Shown: positions 28,980-38,466, numbered from the stretch's first letter. The stretch is DNA of 64,000 nt from Roseiarcus sp963842835 (GCA_963842835.1 CAWJIB010000010.1:1-64000), one strand, 5' to 3'. Made by a program: numbers and translations. The notes: a model not told the origin generated them from the letters alone.

Positions 28980-30293
28980 TCAGCCCTTTCGCGGCGCGGC
29001 GCCCGGCTTGAAGGCGAGGCCGCGCTGAATCGCCGCCGCGCCGAACTTGTCGCGCAACGCGTCGATCGCTGCTTCGCGCGCCTTCTCGCGGCCCCGGTCC
29101 CCCTCGATGAGATCGGCTTCGTCCGCCTCGCTCGCCGGCTTGAGATCGCTCGCGCCGACGCCGATCAACCGATAGGCCGTCCCCTCCTTTTGCGCCTCGA
29201 GCAGCGCGCGCGCCACCGCGAAGAGCCGCGGCGCCATCTGCGTCGGCGCAAGCCCCGAGCGGGTGCGCGTTCGCAGCTTGAAGTCGGGCGTGCGCAATTT
29301 CAGCGTGACGCCGCCCGCCGCGAGCCTGGCCTTGCGCAATCGCGCGGCGACGCGCTCGCAATGCGCGAGCAAGACGCGGGTCAACTCGGCCTGATCGGAA
29401 ACGTCGTCCTCGAACGTCGTTTCGCTCGACACGCTCTTGGTCTCGCGATCCGGCGTCACGCGGCGATCGTCGATCCCGCGCGCCAGCCGCCAAAGCCGCC
29501 GCCCGTCGTCGCCCAGGCGCGCCGCCGCCGGCTCATCGAGCGCTTGCAGATCGCCGATCGTCTTCAGGCCGAGCCGCGCGAGCCTTTCCTCGGCGACCTT
29601 ACCGACCCCCCAAAGCCGGCCGACGCCCATGGGCGCGAGGAGAGCGATCGCGTCCTCGCGCGCGACGACCGAAAAGCCGCGGGGCTTGTCGAGGTCGGAG
29701 GCAAGTTTGGCGAGGAACTTGCAGTAGCTGAGGCCGACGGAGACGGTGACGCCGACTTGGCGCTCGATCTCGCGGGCGAAACGCGCAAGGGTGACAGCCG
29801 CGCCGGCGCCGTTCGCGCCCTCGCAGCCCGTCAGATCGAGAAAGGCCTCGTCGATCGACAGCGGCTCGACCAGCGGCGTCAGGCGCTGCATCCGCTCGCG
29901 AATCTCCCGGCCGACGCGCGCATATTTGGCCATGTCCGGCCTGAGGACGACCGCCTGCGGACAGAGCGAGAGCGCCTTCCCCGTCGGCATCGCCGAGCGG
30001 ACGCCGTACGTGCGGGCGATGTAGCAGCAGGTCGCGACGACGCCGCGGCGCCCGCCGCCACCGACGATGAGCGGCTTGTCGGCGAGAGAAGGGTCGTCGC
30101 GCTTCTCGATCGAGGCGTAAAAGGCGTCGCAATCGACATGGGCGATCGTCAGGCCGCTCGCGCGAGGCGCGCACACGATTCGCGGAGAGGCGCATTGCGG
30201 GCAGCGCGCGCCCCTGTCCGACGCGAGGGCGAATTCGGCGAGACAATCGCGGCAAAAGCGCGCACGGCCCGCTTCCGCCTCGCCGGGGCTCAA
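28980..30293 (-). CDS. dinB: DNA polymerase IV with N-terminal zinc-finger-like extension
   Basis: A 437-residue Y-family translesion polymerase. The catalytic palm residues are visible in HVDCDAFYASIE and LSIDEAFLDLTG, the finger region in TCCYIARTYGVRSAMPTGKA, and the helix-hairpin-helix in VGRLWGVGKVAEERLARLGL. About 45 residues precede the polymerase and contain two cysteine pairs (CRDC and CPQC), which look like a small zinc ribbon; such an extension is known in some rhizobial DinB proteins. Its ATG overlaps the TGA of the DUF3572 gene, giving translational coupling. Confidence 0.9.
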   Translation of the reverse strand: MSPGEAEAGRARFCRDCLAEFALASDRGARCPQCASPRIVCAPRASGLTIAHVDCDAFYASIEKRDDPSLADKPLIVGGGGRRGVVATCCYIARTYGVRSAMPTGKALSLCPQAVVLRPDMAKYARVGREIRERMQRLTPLVEPLSIDEAFLDLTGCEGANGAGAAVTLARFAREIERQVGVTVSVGLSYCKFLAKLASDLDKPRGFSVVAREDAIALLAPMGVGRLWGVGKVAEERLARLGLKTIGDLQALDEPAAARLGDDGRRLWRLARGIDDRRVTPDRETKSVSSETTFEDDVSDQAELTRVLLAHCERVAARLRKARLAAGGVTLKLRTPDFKLRTRTRSGLAPTQMAPRLFAVARALLEAQKEGTAYRLIGVGASDLKPASEADEADLIEGDRGREKAREAAIDALRDKFGAAAIQRGLAFKPGAAPRKG

Positions 30294-30598
30294 GGGTCGA
30301 ACGACGGCGGCGCTCCGCCGAGGCTCTCTCTGGCGCGCGCGATCGCGCCGGGGTCCAGTCCTTCCCCGGCGGCGAAGGCGACGAGCAGGCGCTCGTCGGC
30401 GGCGATATAGTCGAGAACGGCGGCCAGAAATCCGGGGTCGGCGGCGGCCTGACGCAGATTGTGCGGCCCGAGCCCGGAAAGGGCGAGAAAGCGCTCGAGC
30501 CGCGACTCCTCCGCCGCAAGAAAGCCGAGCGCGGAGATCGCCACGGATTCGCCGGATAACTTGGCTGTGGAAAGCTTGGCGTTAACCGCTTGCCGCAC
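30290..30598 (-). CDS. DUF3572 small protein
   Basis: A 102-residue alphaproteobacterial protein of unknown function (DUF3572). The recognisable segments are AISALGFLAAEESRLERFLA, SGLGPHNLRQAAADPGFLAA and VLDYIAADERLLVAFA. It starts with GTG at 30598 and its stop overlaps the dinB start by four bases. It is divergent from divK, its common neighbour in this order. Confidence 0.82.
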   Translation of the reverse strand: MRQAVNAKLSTAKLSGESVAISALGFLAAEESRLERFLALSGLGPHNLRQAAADPGFLAAVLDYIAADERLLVAFAAGEGLDPGAIARARESLGGAPPSFDP

Positions 30599-30696
30599 GA
30601 TCCGGTTTTCCTTTCGTCAAGGTCTCGCGCCTAATATACGTTGCCGGGCTCGGACAAGAAATTCGGCCGCCCCCGGCGCTTCTCGCGGACCATCCC

Positions 30697-31068
30697 ATGT
30701 CGAAAACCGTGCTCATCGTAGAGGACAACGAGCTCAATATGAAGCTCTTCAACGACCTCGTCGAGACACGGGGCTGTCGCATCTTGCAGACCCGCAGCGG
30801 CGTCGAGGCGGTCGAACTCGCGCGCCGTCACCATCCCGACCTCATTCTCATGGATATCCAGCTGCCGGAAGTGTCCGGCCTCGAAGTGACGCAGTGGTTG
30901 AAGGACGACGAAGAGCTGCGCTCGATCCCGGTGATCGCCGTCACGGCTTTCGCCATGAAGGGGGACGAGGAGAAAATTCGGCAGGGGGGATGCGAGGCGT
31001 ATCTGTCCAAACCGATATCCGTCGCGAAGTTCTTCGACACGATCGACCATTTCCTCGGAGCCAAGTGA
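30697..31068 (+). CDS. divK: cell-cycle response regulator DivK
   Basis: A stand-alone 123-residue receiver domain that relays phosphate signals controlling the CckA-CtrA cell-cycle circuit. The acidic pocket (VEDNELNMKLF), phosphoacceptor strand (LILMDIQLPEVSG), the VIAVTAFAMKGDEEK loop and the KPIS lysine are intact. It lies four bases upstream of pleD, the classical divK-pleD pair. Confidence 0.93.
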   Translation: MSKTVLIVEDNELNMKLFNDLVETRGCRILQTRSGVEAVELARRHHPDLILMDIQLPEVSGLEVTQWLKDDEELRSIPVIAVTAFAMKGDEEKIRQGGCEAYLSKPISVAKFFDTIDHFLGAK

Positions 31069-31072
31069 AGCG

Positions 31073-32443
31073 ATGACCGCGCGCGTCCTCGTCGTCGACG
31101 ACATCCTTCCCAACGTCAAGCTGCTCGAGGCGCGCCTCAACGCGGAATATTTCGACGTCCTCACCGCGACCAACGGCCCGGACGCGATCACGATCTGCGA
31201 GCAGGGGCTTTGCGACATCGTCCTGCTCGACGTGATGATGCCGGGCATGGACGGCTTCGAGGTTTGCCGTCACTTGAAGGGCCAGCTCGCGACGGCGCAT
31301 CTGCCGATCGTCCTCGTCACGGCGCTCGACCAGCCGGCGGACCGCGTGCGCGGCCTGGAAGCCGGCGCCGACGATTTCCTGACTAAGCCGATCGACGAGG
31401 TCTCGCTGATCGCGCGGGTCCGTTCGCTGGCCCGGCTCAAGGTGGTGATCGACGAATTGCGCAATCGCGCCAATACGACCGTCGCGCTGGGCATGATCGC
31501 GCCCTTCGCGACGCCGAACGCCGACGACGGCCGGCGCGGCCGCGTCCTGATCGTCGACGATCGCGCGAGTTCCGCCGAGCGCCTGGCCCAGGCGCTGAGC
31601 ACGCATCACAACGTCCACGTCGAGCCGGACGTGCACGAAGCCCTGTTCAAGGCGGCCGAGGACAATATCGACATCATCATCGTCAGCCTCGGCCTCAGCG
31701 GCTATGACGGACTGAGGCTGTGCAGCCAAATCCGCTCGCTCGAGCGCACGCGCAGCCTTCCCATCCTCGTCGTCGCCGACATCGAAGATCGTCAGCGCGT
31801 GCTGCGCGGTCTCGACCTCGGCGTCAACGACTGCCTGGCGCGTCCGGTCGATCGCAACGAACTGCTCGCGCGGGTGCGCACGCAGTTGCGCCAGAAGCGT
31901 TACGCCGACAGCTTGCGCGAAAAGGTGCAGCAGTCGATCGAAATGGCGCTGTTCGATCCGTTGACCGGCCTCAACAATCGCCGGTTCATGGAAAATCATC
32001 TCGCCACGATGCTCGACAACGCGCGCGTGCGCCGCGCGTCGCTGACGCTGATGATCCTCGACATCGATCACTTCAAGCGGGTCAACGACACCTATGGCCA
32101 CGATTGCGGCGACGAGGTGCTCAAGGGCTTCGCCGATCGCCTGCGCGGCATCATCCGCGGCGGCGACCTTCTGTGCCGCCTGGGCGGCGAGGAATTCGTC
32201 ATCGTCATGCCCGGCGTCAATATCCAGGCCGCCGCGCGCATCGCAGAGCGCGCGCGCCTGGCGATCCAGCAGGAGCAGTTCGTCATCGACCCCTCCGGCC
32301 GCATGATCCCGGTCACGGTGTCGATTGGCCTTGCCGAACGCGGCGCCGAGGACGACGCGAGTTCGCTCTATCGGCGCGCCGACCGCGCGCTCTATCGCGC
32401 CAAGGCGGAAGGGCGCAACCGCGTCAGCGCCGACGCGGCGTAG
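31073..32443 (+). CDS. pleD: diguanylate cyclase response regulator PleD
   Basis: A 456-residue REC-REC-GGDEF protein that makes cyclic-di-GMP during cell-pole development. The first receiver has its phosphoacceptor in IVLLDVMMPGMDGFE; in the second the corresponding strand reads IIIVSLGLSGYDGL, with no aspartate, as expected for the dimerisation adaptor receiver. The catalytic motif is CRLGGEEFVIVMPG and the inhibitory RxxD site (RGGD) lies five residues before it. Length and order match Caulobacter PleD. Confidence 0.95.
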   Translation: MTARVLVVDDILPNVKLLEARLNAEYFDVLTATNGPDAITICEQGLCDIVLLDVMMPGMDGFEVCRHLKGQLATAHLPIVLVTALDQPADRVRGLEAGADDFLTKPIDEVSLIARVRSLARLKVVIDELRNRANTTVALGMIAPFATPNADDGRRGRVLIVDDRASSAERLAQALSTHHNVHVEPDVHEALFKAAEDNIDIIIVSLGLSGYDGLRLCSQIRSLERTRSLPILVVADIEDRQRVLRGLDLGVNDCLARPVDRNELLARVRTQLRQKRYADSLREKVQQSIEMALFDPLTGLNNRRFMENHLATMLDNARVRRASLTLMILDIDHFKRVNDTYGHDCGDEVLKGFADRLRGIIRGGDLLCRLGGEEFVIVMPGVNIQAAARIAERARLAIQQEQFVIDPSGRMIPVTVSIGLAERGAEDDASSLYRRADRALYRAKAEGRNRVSADAA

Positions 32444-32445
32444 AC

Positions 32446-32625
32446 GGCGCCGTCGCCGGTGCGCTTCACCACGCGTCCGTGATGCACGGCGATGGTCGGA
32501 TCAATCAGGTCGCTGCGCAGCGCGCGCAGCCGCGCCAACGTGCGATCCTCGTCCGCGCCGGCGAGCCGGCTGAAGCCGACCACGTCGGCGGCCAGGATCG
32601 CCGCGAGTTTTCGCGTCTCGGTCAT
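32446..32625 (-). pseudogene. truncated class III adenylate/guanylate cyclase remnant
   Basis: From an ATG at 32625, preceded by a good GGGAG site, 60 codons encode the start of a class III nucleotide cyclase: RKLAAILAADVVGFSRLAG with the first metal aspartate, then GRVVKRTGDGA with the second. The similarity stops exactly where the antisense of pleD begins, and the frame then only runs 17 more codons through pleD sequence. The dimer arm, the base-recognition residues and the transition-state residues are missing, so it cannot be active. It looks like the 5' remnant of a gene whose rest was deleted. Confidence 0.75.
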
Positions 32626-32697
32626 CGCGCCCCACTCCCAGGACTAAGTTTCGCACAAAGACCCGGGCGGAACCGAGCGGTCCCAGTTGAAGACGCC

Positions 32698-33705
32698 TCA
32701 GGCGGCCGAGGCCGCCCCCATGGTCGCCTCGAGTTCGGCGCGCGCCGCCTCGACGTCGGATGGCTGCGGCCCGCCGGCGATGCGCGCGAGGGCGCCTTCC
32801 GCGCGGCGAAGGGAGGCCCCGGCGAGCTCCGGGCTCGCCTCGGCGACCGCGTGCGCCTCGGCAAGGTCACCGTTGCAATGCAGCGCCACGTCGAGACCGG
32901 CGGCGAAAACCGCGCGCGCGCGCTCCGCGAACGGGCCGCCCAGCGCCTTCATCGAGAGATCGTCGCTCAGGATCAGGCCGTCGAAGCCGATCGCCTCGCG
33001 CATGATCTCTCTGACGACGATCGGCGAGGTCGTCGCGGGACGGTCGGGATCAATCGCGCTGTAGAGGACATGCGCGCTCATCGCCATCGGCACGTCGCGC
33101 AACGCCGCGAACGGCGCGAAATCGCGCGCTGCGAGTTCGGCCCGGCTCACGGCGACGACGGGCAATTCGAGATGGCTGTCCGCTCTCGCCCGTCCGTGCC
33201 CGGGAATATGCTTGACGACGGGGAGGACTGCGCCCGCGAGGAGGCCATCGCAGACGGCGCGGCCCAACGCCGCGACGCGCTCCGGCGCGCTGGAAAAGGC
33301 GCGCGAGCCGATCACGGCGTGCATGCCGGCGTCGGCGACGTCGAGCACCGGCGCGCAATCGACGGTGACGCCGACTTCGCGCAAGTCATGGGCGATGAGC
33401 CGCGCGGCGAGCCAGGCGGCGCGCGGCGGATCGCTCGCCCCCTCCAAGCGCGCGGCCGCGGGATAGGCCGGCCAATGCGGCGGTCCCAGGCGCTGCACGC
33501 GCCCGCCCTCCTGATCGATCAGCACGGGCGCGTCGGCGCGTCCGACACAATCACGGAACGAGTGGGTCAACGCGCGCAATTGCTCGCGATCGACGACGTT
33601 GCGCTTGAAGAGGATCAGGCCCCACGGGCGCGCGTCGCGAATGAAGGCGCGCTCCTCCGGCGCAAGCGACGCCCCCGCGCAGCCGCAGACGAAGGCGAGC
33701 GTCAT
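32698..33705 (-). CDS. nagZ: beta-N-acetylhexosaminidase
   Basis: NagZ removes GlcNAc from anhydromuropeptides during peptidoglycan recycling in the cytoplasm. The family 3 glycosidase motifs are clear: IDQEGGRVQRLGPPHWP, VVKHIPGHGRARADSHLELP with the catalytic His loop, and LILSDDLSMKAL containing the nucleophile aspartate. At 335 residues it has normal length. It follows the SPOR-domain gene by 28 bases on the same strand, a conserved arrangement. Confidence 0.93.
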   Translation of the reverse strand: MTLAFVCGCAGASLAPEERAFIRDARPWGLILFKRNVVDREQLRALTHSFRDCVGRADAPVLIDQEGGRVQRLGPPHWPAYPAAARLEGASDPPRAAWLAARLIAHDLREVGVTVDCAPVLDVADAGMHAVIGSRAFSSAPERVAALGRAVCDGLLAGAVLPVVKHIPGHGRARADSHLELPVVAVSRAELAARDFAPFAALRDVPMAMSAHVLYSAIDPDRPATTSPIVVREIMREAIGFDGLILSDDLSMKALGGPFAERARAVFAAGLDVALHCNGDLAEAHAVAEASPELAGASLRRAEGALARIAGGPQPSDVEAARAELEATMGAASAA

Positions 33706-33733
33706 TTCGGCGTCCCCCGCGAACCGCGAACGG

Positions 33734-35254
33734 TCAATTCTTGGCGATGAAGCAGTCGCCGCCGCTCGCCTTCATCTTGGCGCAAAGCGCCGCGGCGTCG
33801 GCCTTGGAGAGACCGCCGGCGCGCACGCGATAGATCGTCTGCCCGTTGACGTCAGCCTGGCGCACGCCGAGTTCCGCGCCGCCGAGCGCGTCGGCGTATT
33901 TGCTCTTCAGACGCGAAATCGCGGTCTGCGCGTCCGCCTCGGAGTGCGGGGCGGCGAACTGAACCGCCCAACCGCCGCCGGCCCCGGCCGGATCCGCCGC
34001 GGCTGGCTGCGCGGCCGCGGGGGCCGCGTCCGTGGCCGCGGCGTCGGCGACGGTTGTCGCGGCCTTGGCGGGCGGCGTCTTCGTCGCTTTGCTCGGGCGC
34101 GCGGGCGATCCCAGCTGCAACGGGCCCTTCGGGCTCGTTTCCGTCGCCGCGGCGGGCGCCGTCGTGTCGGTCTTGGCGACGACCCGCGCCGAGGACTTCG
34201 GCGGCGACAGCTTGGTCGGCAGATCGAGCTTCGGCGTAGCGGGTTCGGCCGCCGCGGCTGCGGCCGCTCCCGCCGGCGAATTGTCGGCCACGCGCGTCGC
34301 CGACTTGGCCGCCGGCGCGGGTGGCGGCGGCTGCCGCGGCGGCGAATCGACCGAAATCAGCGTTCCGTCCGGACGCACGGAAACCGTCTTGACCGGCTTG
34401 GCCTCGGGGAAAAGCGGGGCGACGGTCGCCGAGGTCTCGGCGGGGGGAACGATCGGCGTGTTGGCGGCCGGCGCTACCGGCGAGGGCGCGGCCGCAGCGG
34501 CCGGAGCCGGAGACGCGGCTGGAGCCGGAGCGACCGCGACCGGCGTGGGACTCGGCGTCTGCGTGCGCAGGTCGACCGGTTGCTCTTCGGTGGAGACGAC
34601 CTTGACCGGCGCCGCCGTCGCTGAATCCTTCATCAGCAAGGCCGCCGAATCGCCGCCCGACTGCACCGTCGCGTCGCTCGGCGGCTGAATCCTGGTCGGC
34701 CCCTCGGCGGCCGCGATGAACGGCGGATTCTTGGCCAGGCCGGGCACGGCGCCGATCTTCAGAGCCGCCGCGCCGCCGAGCAGCGCGATGCCGATCGCCG
34801 CCAGACCGGCCGTCTTGAAATACCAGGAGCGCGGGCGCCCCTTCGGCGCTTCCGCCTCGCCGACCCCCGCCAGCAGCGCGGCGTGGTCCTCCTCGGAGAA
34901 ATCGTGGCTTTCGGCGGCGCCGGACGGCGCCGTCGCGGCTTTGAAAGCGGACGGCGCTTCCGGCGGCTCCCGGTGGGCTTCGCCGCGCGGGGCCTGGCTC
35001 GCGCCCGATTCGAAACGAGCGACGGGCTCGTCGTTGGCGGCCGGAGGAAAACTCTCCGCTTTGGGCATGTGCGCCTCAGGGGCTTGGACGACCCCGTCGC
35101 CCGTGTTGTTCTCTCGGCTGATCATGTTGACCAACCGCGTCAGCTCGGCGAGCGGATCCTCGGCGCCGCTTTGCGTCGCGCCCGCGGAGCGCAGGCGTCG
35201 TTCGAACTCGTCGAGATTGATTTCCGGAACTATCTTGGCTGTGGAGCCGCTCAT
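33734..35254 (-). CDS. SPOR-domain cell-division/envelope protein
   Basis: A 506-residue protein with a charged cytoplasmic N-terminus, one transmembrane helix (AGLAAIGIALLGGAAALKIG), a very long Ala/Pro/Thr-rich periplasmic linker and a C-terminal SPOR domain (WAVQFAAPHSEADAQTAISR, then YRVRAGGLSKADAAALCAKM). SPOR domains bind glycan strands lacking peptide stems and direct proteins to the division site. It sits between argS and nagZ as in many Hyphomicrobiales. Confidence 0.88.
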   Translation of the reverse strand: MSGSTAKIVPEINLDEFERRLRSAGATQSGAEDPLAELTRLVNMISRENNTGDGVVQAPEAHMPKAESFPPAANDEPVARFESGASQAPRGEAHREPPEAPSAFKAATAPSGAAESHDFSEEDHAALLAGVGEAEAPKGRPRSWYFKTAGLAAIGIALLGGAAALKIGAVPGLAKNPPFIAAAEGPTRIQPPSDATVQSGGDSAALLMKDSATAAPVKVVSTEEQPVDLRTQTPSPTPVAVAPAPAASPAPAAAAAPSPVAPAANTPIVPPAETSATVAPLFPEAKPVKTVSVRPDGTLISVDSPPRQPPPPAPAAKSATRVADNSPAGAAAAAAAEPATPKLDLPTKLSPPKSSARVVAKTDTTAPAAATETSPKGPLQLGSPARPSKATKTPPAKAATTVADAAATDAAPAAAQPAAADPAGAGGGWAVQFAAPHSEADAQTAISRLKSKYADALGGAELGVRQADVNGQTIYRVRAGGLSKADAAALCAKMKASGGDCFIAKN

Positions 35255-35365
35255 GATCTACCTCGCTGGGGGTCGCCGCGCCGTCCCCGCCGAAGACCGG
35301 CCCGAGACGTTCATGCGACTTCCCTTCCCGCGCCTGGCGCCGCGGCCGGCCCGAAACCGGCGCCG

Positions 35366-37141
35366 CTAGCGCATTTCCTCAGGCGCTTTGACGCCTAAAA
35401 TAGATAACGCAGAGGCCAACACCAAGGCCGTGGCCATAACCAGGCCTGTGCGCGAATAAGTTAAATTTGCATTACCTTCGTTAACGTATCGTAAATGTGG
35501 CGAATCTTTGCCGCGATTCCAATGGGCGTGGAAAAACGTCGCCAGATCGTGAGCGTAAAAAGCGACGCGATGAGGCTCGTGCGCCTCCGCCGCCTGCGCG
35601 ATCGACCGGGGATAACTGGCCAGCGCACGCAGAAGGCTCCGCTCTCCTTCGTCCGTCAGAAGCGAAAAGTCCGCGCCTGCGAGCGCCGTCGGAGCGAGAT
35701 CGAAATCGGGAAAAGCCGCGCGGGCTTGGCGCAGCACGCTGCGCGCGCGCGCATGGGCGTACTGCACGTAAAAGACCGGGTTGTCCTGGCTCTGCTCGAT
35801 CACCTTGGCGAGGTCGAAATCGAGCGGCGCGTCGTTCTTGCGCATCAGCATGATGAAGCGCACCGCGTCCGCGCCGACTTCATCCACGACTTCGCGTAAC
35901 GTCACGAATTCACCGGAACGTTTCGACATTTTAACCGGCTCGCCCGCGCGCATCAGCCGAACGAGCTGGCACAGCCGAACGTCGAGCCGCGCCCTGCCGG
36001 CGGAGAGCGCCGCCACCGCCGCCTGCATCCGCTTGACATAGCCGCCGTGATCGGCGCCCCAGATGTCGACGAGGCTGAGAAAGCCGCGATCGATCTTGGT
36101 CTTGTGATAGGCGATGTCGCTGGCGAAATAGGTATAGCCGCCGTCGGACTTGATGAGAGGCCGATCGATGTCGTCGCCGAAATCGGTCGTGCGGAACAGA
36201 GTTTGCTCGCGATCCTCCCAATCCTCGGACGGCTGGCCCTTGGGCGGCGGCAGGCGCCCTTCGTAGACGATGCCGCGCCGGCGCAAATCCTCGATCGCCT
36301 CGCGCACGGCGTCCACCCCGCCGTCGGCGCCGGTGAGAGCCCGCTCGGAGGCGAAAACTTCGTGCTCGATGTTGAGCGCGAGCAAATCGTCCTTGATCAT
36401 CGCCATCATCGCGGCGATGGCGCGCGCGCGCACCGGCGCCAGCCATTCCGCTTCCGGCTTGCCCAGCAGCGAGCGCCCGAATTCGCGCGCCAGCGCCTCT
36501 CCGACCGGCTTGACGTAGTCGCCGGGATAGAGCCCCTCCGGGATCGCCGCGATTGTTTCGCCGAGCGCCTCGCGGTAGCGCAAGTAAGCCGAGCGCGCGA
36601 GCACGTCGACCTGCGCGCCGGCGTCGTTGACGTAATATTCGCGCGTCACGTTTCGGCCGGCGAAGCTCAGAAGATTGGCCAGCGCGTCGCCGAACACCGC
36701 GCCGCGAGCGTGGCCGACATGCATCGGCCCGGTCGGATTGGCGCTGACATATTCGACGTTGACCGCGCTTTCCGCGGCGCTCGCTTTGCGGCCATAGGCG
36801 GCGCCTTGATCGAGAATGGACCTCAGCACTCCAGCGTAAACCACTGGCCGTAAATGAATGTTGATGAATCCGGGACCTGCGACTTCCGCTTTTTCGACGT
36901 CGGGTTGTTCGGCGAGCGCGGCGGCGAGTTCGACCGCCAGGGCGCGCGCGTTGGAGCCGACCGCCTTGGCTTCGCGGGCGTAGACCATCGCCGCGTTGGT
37001 CGAGAGATCGCCATGCGCGGCCTCGCGCGGCGGCTCGACGACGAAGCGTTGGAGATCGAACCCCTCGGGCAGACGTCCGGCGGCGACCATCGCCTCCAGC
37101 AGCGCGCCGACGCGGGCCTGGAAATCCTCGAAAATGTTCAT
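35366..37141 (-). CDS. argS: arginyl-tRNA synthetase
   Basis: A 591-residue class I aminoacyl-tRNA synthetase that charges tRNA-Arg. It has the N-terminal Add-1 domain, the HIGH-type motif in SANPTGPMHVGHARG, the KMSKS-type KMSKRSGEFVTL, and the C-terminal anticodon-binding helical domain ending RTGLVMATALVLASALSILG. The last 100 bases are much more AT-rich than the surroundings, but the protein sequence there is normal. Confidence 0.95.
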   Translation of the reverse strand: MNIFEDFQARVGALLEAMVAAGRLPEGFDLQRFVVEPPREAAHGDLSTNAAMVYAREAKAVGSNARALAVELAAALAEQPDVEKAEVAGPGFINIHLRPVVYAGVLRSILDQGAAYGRKASAAESAVNVEYVSANPTGPMHVGHARGAVFGDALANLLSFAGRNVTREYYVNDAGAQVDVLARSAYLRYREALGETIAAIPEGLYPGDYVKPVGEALAREFGRSLLGKPEAEWLAPVRARAIAAMMAMIKDDLLALNIEHEVFASERALTGADGGVDAVREAIEDLRRRGIVYEGRLPPPKGQPSEDWEDREQTLFRTTDFGDDIDRPLIKSDGGYTYFASDIAYHKTKIDRGFLSLVDIWGADHGGYVKRMQAAVAALSAGRARLDVRLCQLVRLMRAGEPVKMSKRSGEFVTLREVVDEVGADAVRFIMLMRKNDAPLDFDLAKVIEQSQDNPVFYVQYAHARARSVLRQARAAFPDFDLAPTALAGADFSLLTDEGERSLLRALASYPRSIAQAAEAHEPHRVAFYAHDLATFFHAHWNRGKDSPHLRYVNEGNANLTYSRTGLVMATALVLASALSILGVKAPEEMR

Positions 37142-37174
37142 GAATTCCGCCAGAATACCTAAGCAGGGGCGGCT

Positions 37175-38410
37175 TTATCGCAAGTTCGCGGCGGGGTCAA
37201 AAAGGCGCCGATATTCGCCGAGGGCGAAGCGATCGGTCATGCCGGCGATATAGTCGGCCGCGGCGCGCGCCCGCCCGTCCTCGGCGTCTCCGGCTTTGGA
37301 CGCCCATTCCGCGGGCATCGTCGTGGGATCCCGGCAATAGGCCTGGAACAGCCGGCGCACGATCGCGTCGGCCTTTTCGCGCACGCGCTTGACCTGCGGA
37401 TGGCGATACATGTTGGCGAACAGGAACGTCTTGATGTCGTGATCGGCGGCCTGCATCGCCGGGGAGAGGCCGATCAGCGCCCTGCCCGCGCGGCGCGCGT
37501 CGTCGGCCGAGGCGACGCCGGCCGCGGCGATTCGCGCGCGACTTTCTTCGATCGCGTCTTCGACGAAACGCGTGATGACCCTGCGGACGAGTTCGTGAAT
37601 GGTCCGCCCGCGCTCCAGGCCAGGATGTAGGCTGGCGATTTCCTCCAGGAGCGCGGCGACGAACGGGACCGCTCGGATCGCCTCGAGGTCGAAAAGGCCG
37701 GCGCGCAGCCCGTCGTCGACGTCGTGCGCGTCATAGGCGATGTCGTCGGCGATCGCCGCCGCCTGCGCCTCGAGGCTGGCGAATTCGGCCAGAGCGAGGC
37801 TCTGCCGTCGGTCGTAGGCCCGGATCGCCTCGGGCACGCCGCGCTCGCGGTAGCGCTCGAGCGGGCGGCCCTCGGCGTCGACGAGAGGGCCGTTGTGCTT
37901 GACCAGACCCTCGATCGTCTCCTGCGTCAGATTGAGGCCGTCGAAATCGGCGTAGCGGCGCTCCAGCTCGGTGACCAGGCGCAGACCGTGGCTGTTGTGG
38001 TCGAAGCCGCCGTGGGCCGCCATGCAGGCGTCGAGGGCGTCTTCGCCGGTATGGCCGAACGGGGTGTGGCCGAGATCGTGGCCGAGCGCCACCGCCTCGG
38101 CGAGCTCTTCATCGAGCCCGAGCGACTTGGCGAGCGCGCGCGCGAGCTGGGCGACCTCGATCGTATGGGTCAGACGCGTGCGGAAGTGATCGCCTTCGTG
38201 GTAGACGAAGACCTGCGTCTTGTGTGCGAGGCGGCGAAACGCGGTCGAATGGATGATCCGGTCGCGGTCGCGCTGGAAATCGCCGCGGGTCGGCGATGGC
38301 GGCTCGGCGTACAGACGCCCGCGCGTGCGAGCGGGATCGGCGGCGTAAGGCGCGCGCCCCGCGAATCCCTCGCCCTTCATCCCTGGCCCCCACATTGCGC
38401 TTCGCCTCAT
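37175..38410 (-). CDS. dgt: deoxyguanosinetriphosphate triphosphohydrolase-like protein
   Basis: A 411-residue HD-domain dNTP triphosphohydrolase-like protein. The metal-binding histidines and aspartates are in RLAHKTQVFVYHEGDHFRTR, ALGHDLGHTPFGHTGEDALD and IADDIAYDAHDVDDGL. These enzymes control dNTP pools and can restrict phage replication. The ATG at 38410 was used; a TTG one codon upstream is also possible. It is 33 bases upstream of argS and divergent from the ErpA-type gene. Confidence 0.92.
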   Translation of the reverse strand: MRRSAMWGPGMKGEGFAGRAPYAADPARTRGRLYAEPPSPTRGDFQRDRDRIIHSTAFRRLAHKTQVFVYHEGDHFRTRLTHTIEVAQLARALAKSLGLDEELAEAVALGHDLGHTPFGHTGEDALDACMAAHGGFDHNSHGLRLVTELERRYADFDGLNLTQETIEGLVKHNGPLVDAEGRPLERYRERGVPEAIRAYDRRQSLALAEFASLEAQAAAIADDIAYDAHDVDDGLRAGLFDLEAIRAVPFVAALLEEIASLHPGLERGRTIHELVRRVITRFVEDAIEESRARIAAAGVASADDARRAGRALIGLSPAMQAADHDIKTFLFANMYRHPQVKRVREKADAIVRRLFQAYCRDPTTMPAEWASKAGDAEDGRARAAADYIAGMTDRFALGEYRRLFDPAANLR

Positions 38411-38466
38411 CAAGCTTATGTTATCATAAATATTGTTGCCGATTGTCTTCGAGCCGGGATGGACCG

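Noticed and set aside
35461..35475. TTAA-N7-TTAC resembling a CtrA site.
   Set aside because: It lies inside the conserved 3' coding part of argS, whose AT-rich codons explain it.
38415..38430. CTTATG-TTAT-CATAAA, similar to the LysR box at 11402.
   Set aside because: It sits at the dgt start without any LysR gene nearby; a chance AT-rich inverted repeat is sufficient explanation.
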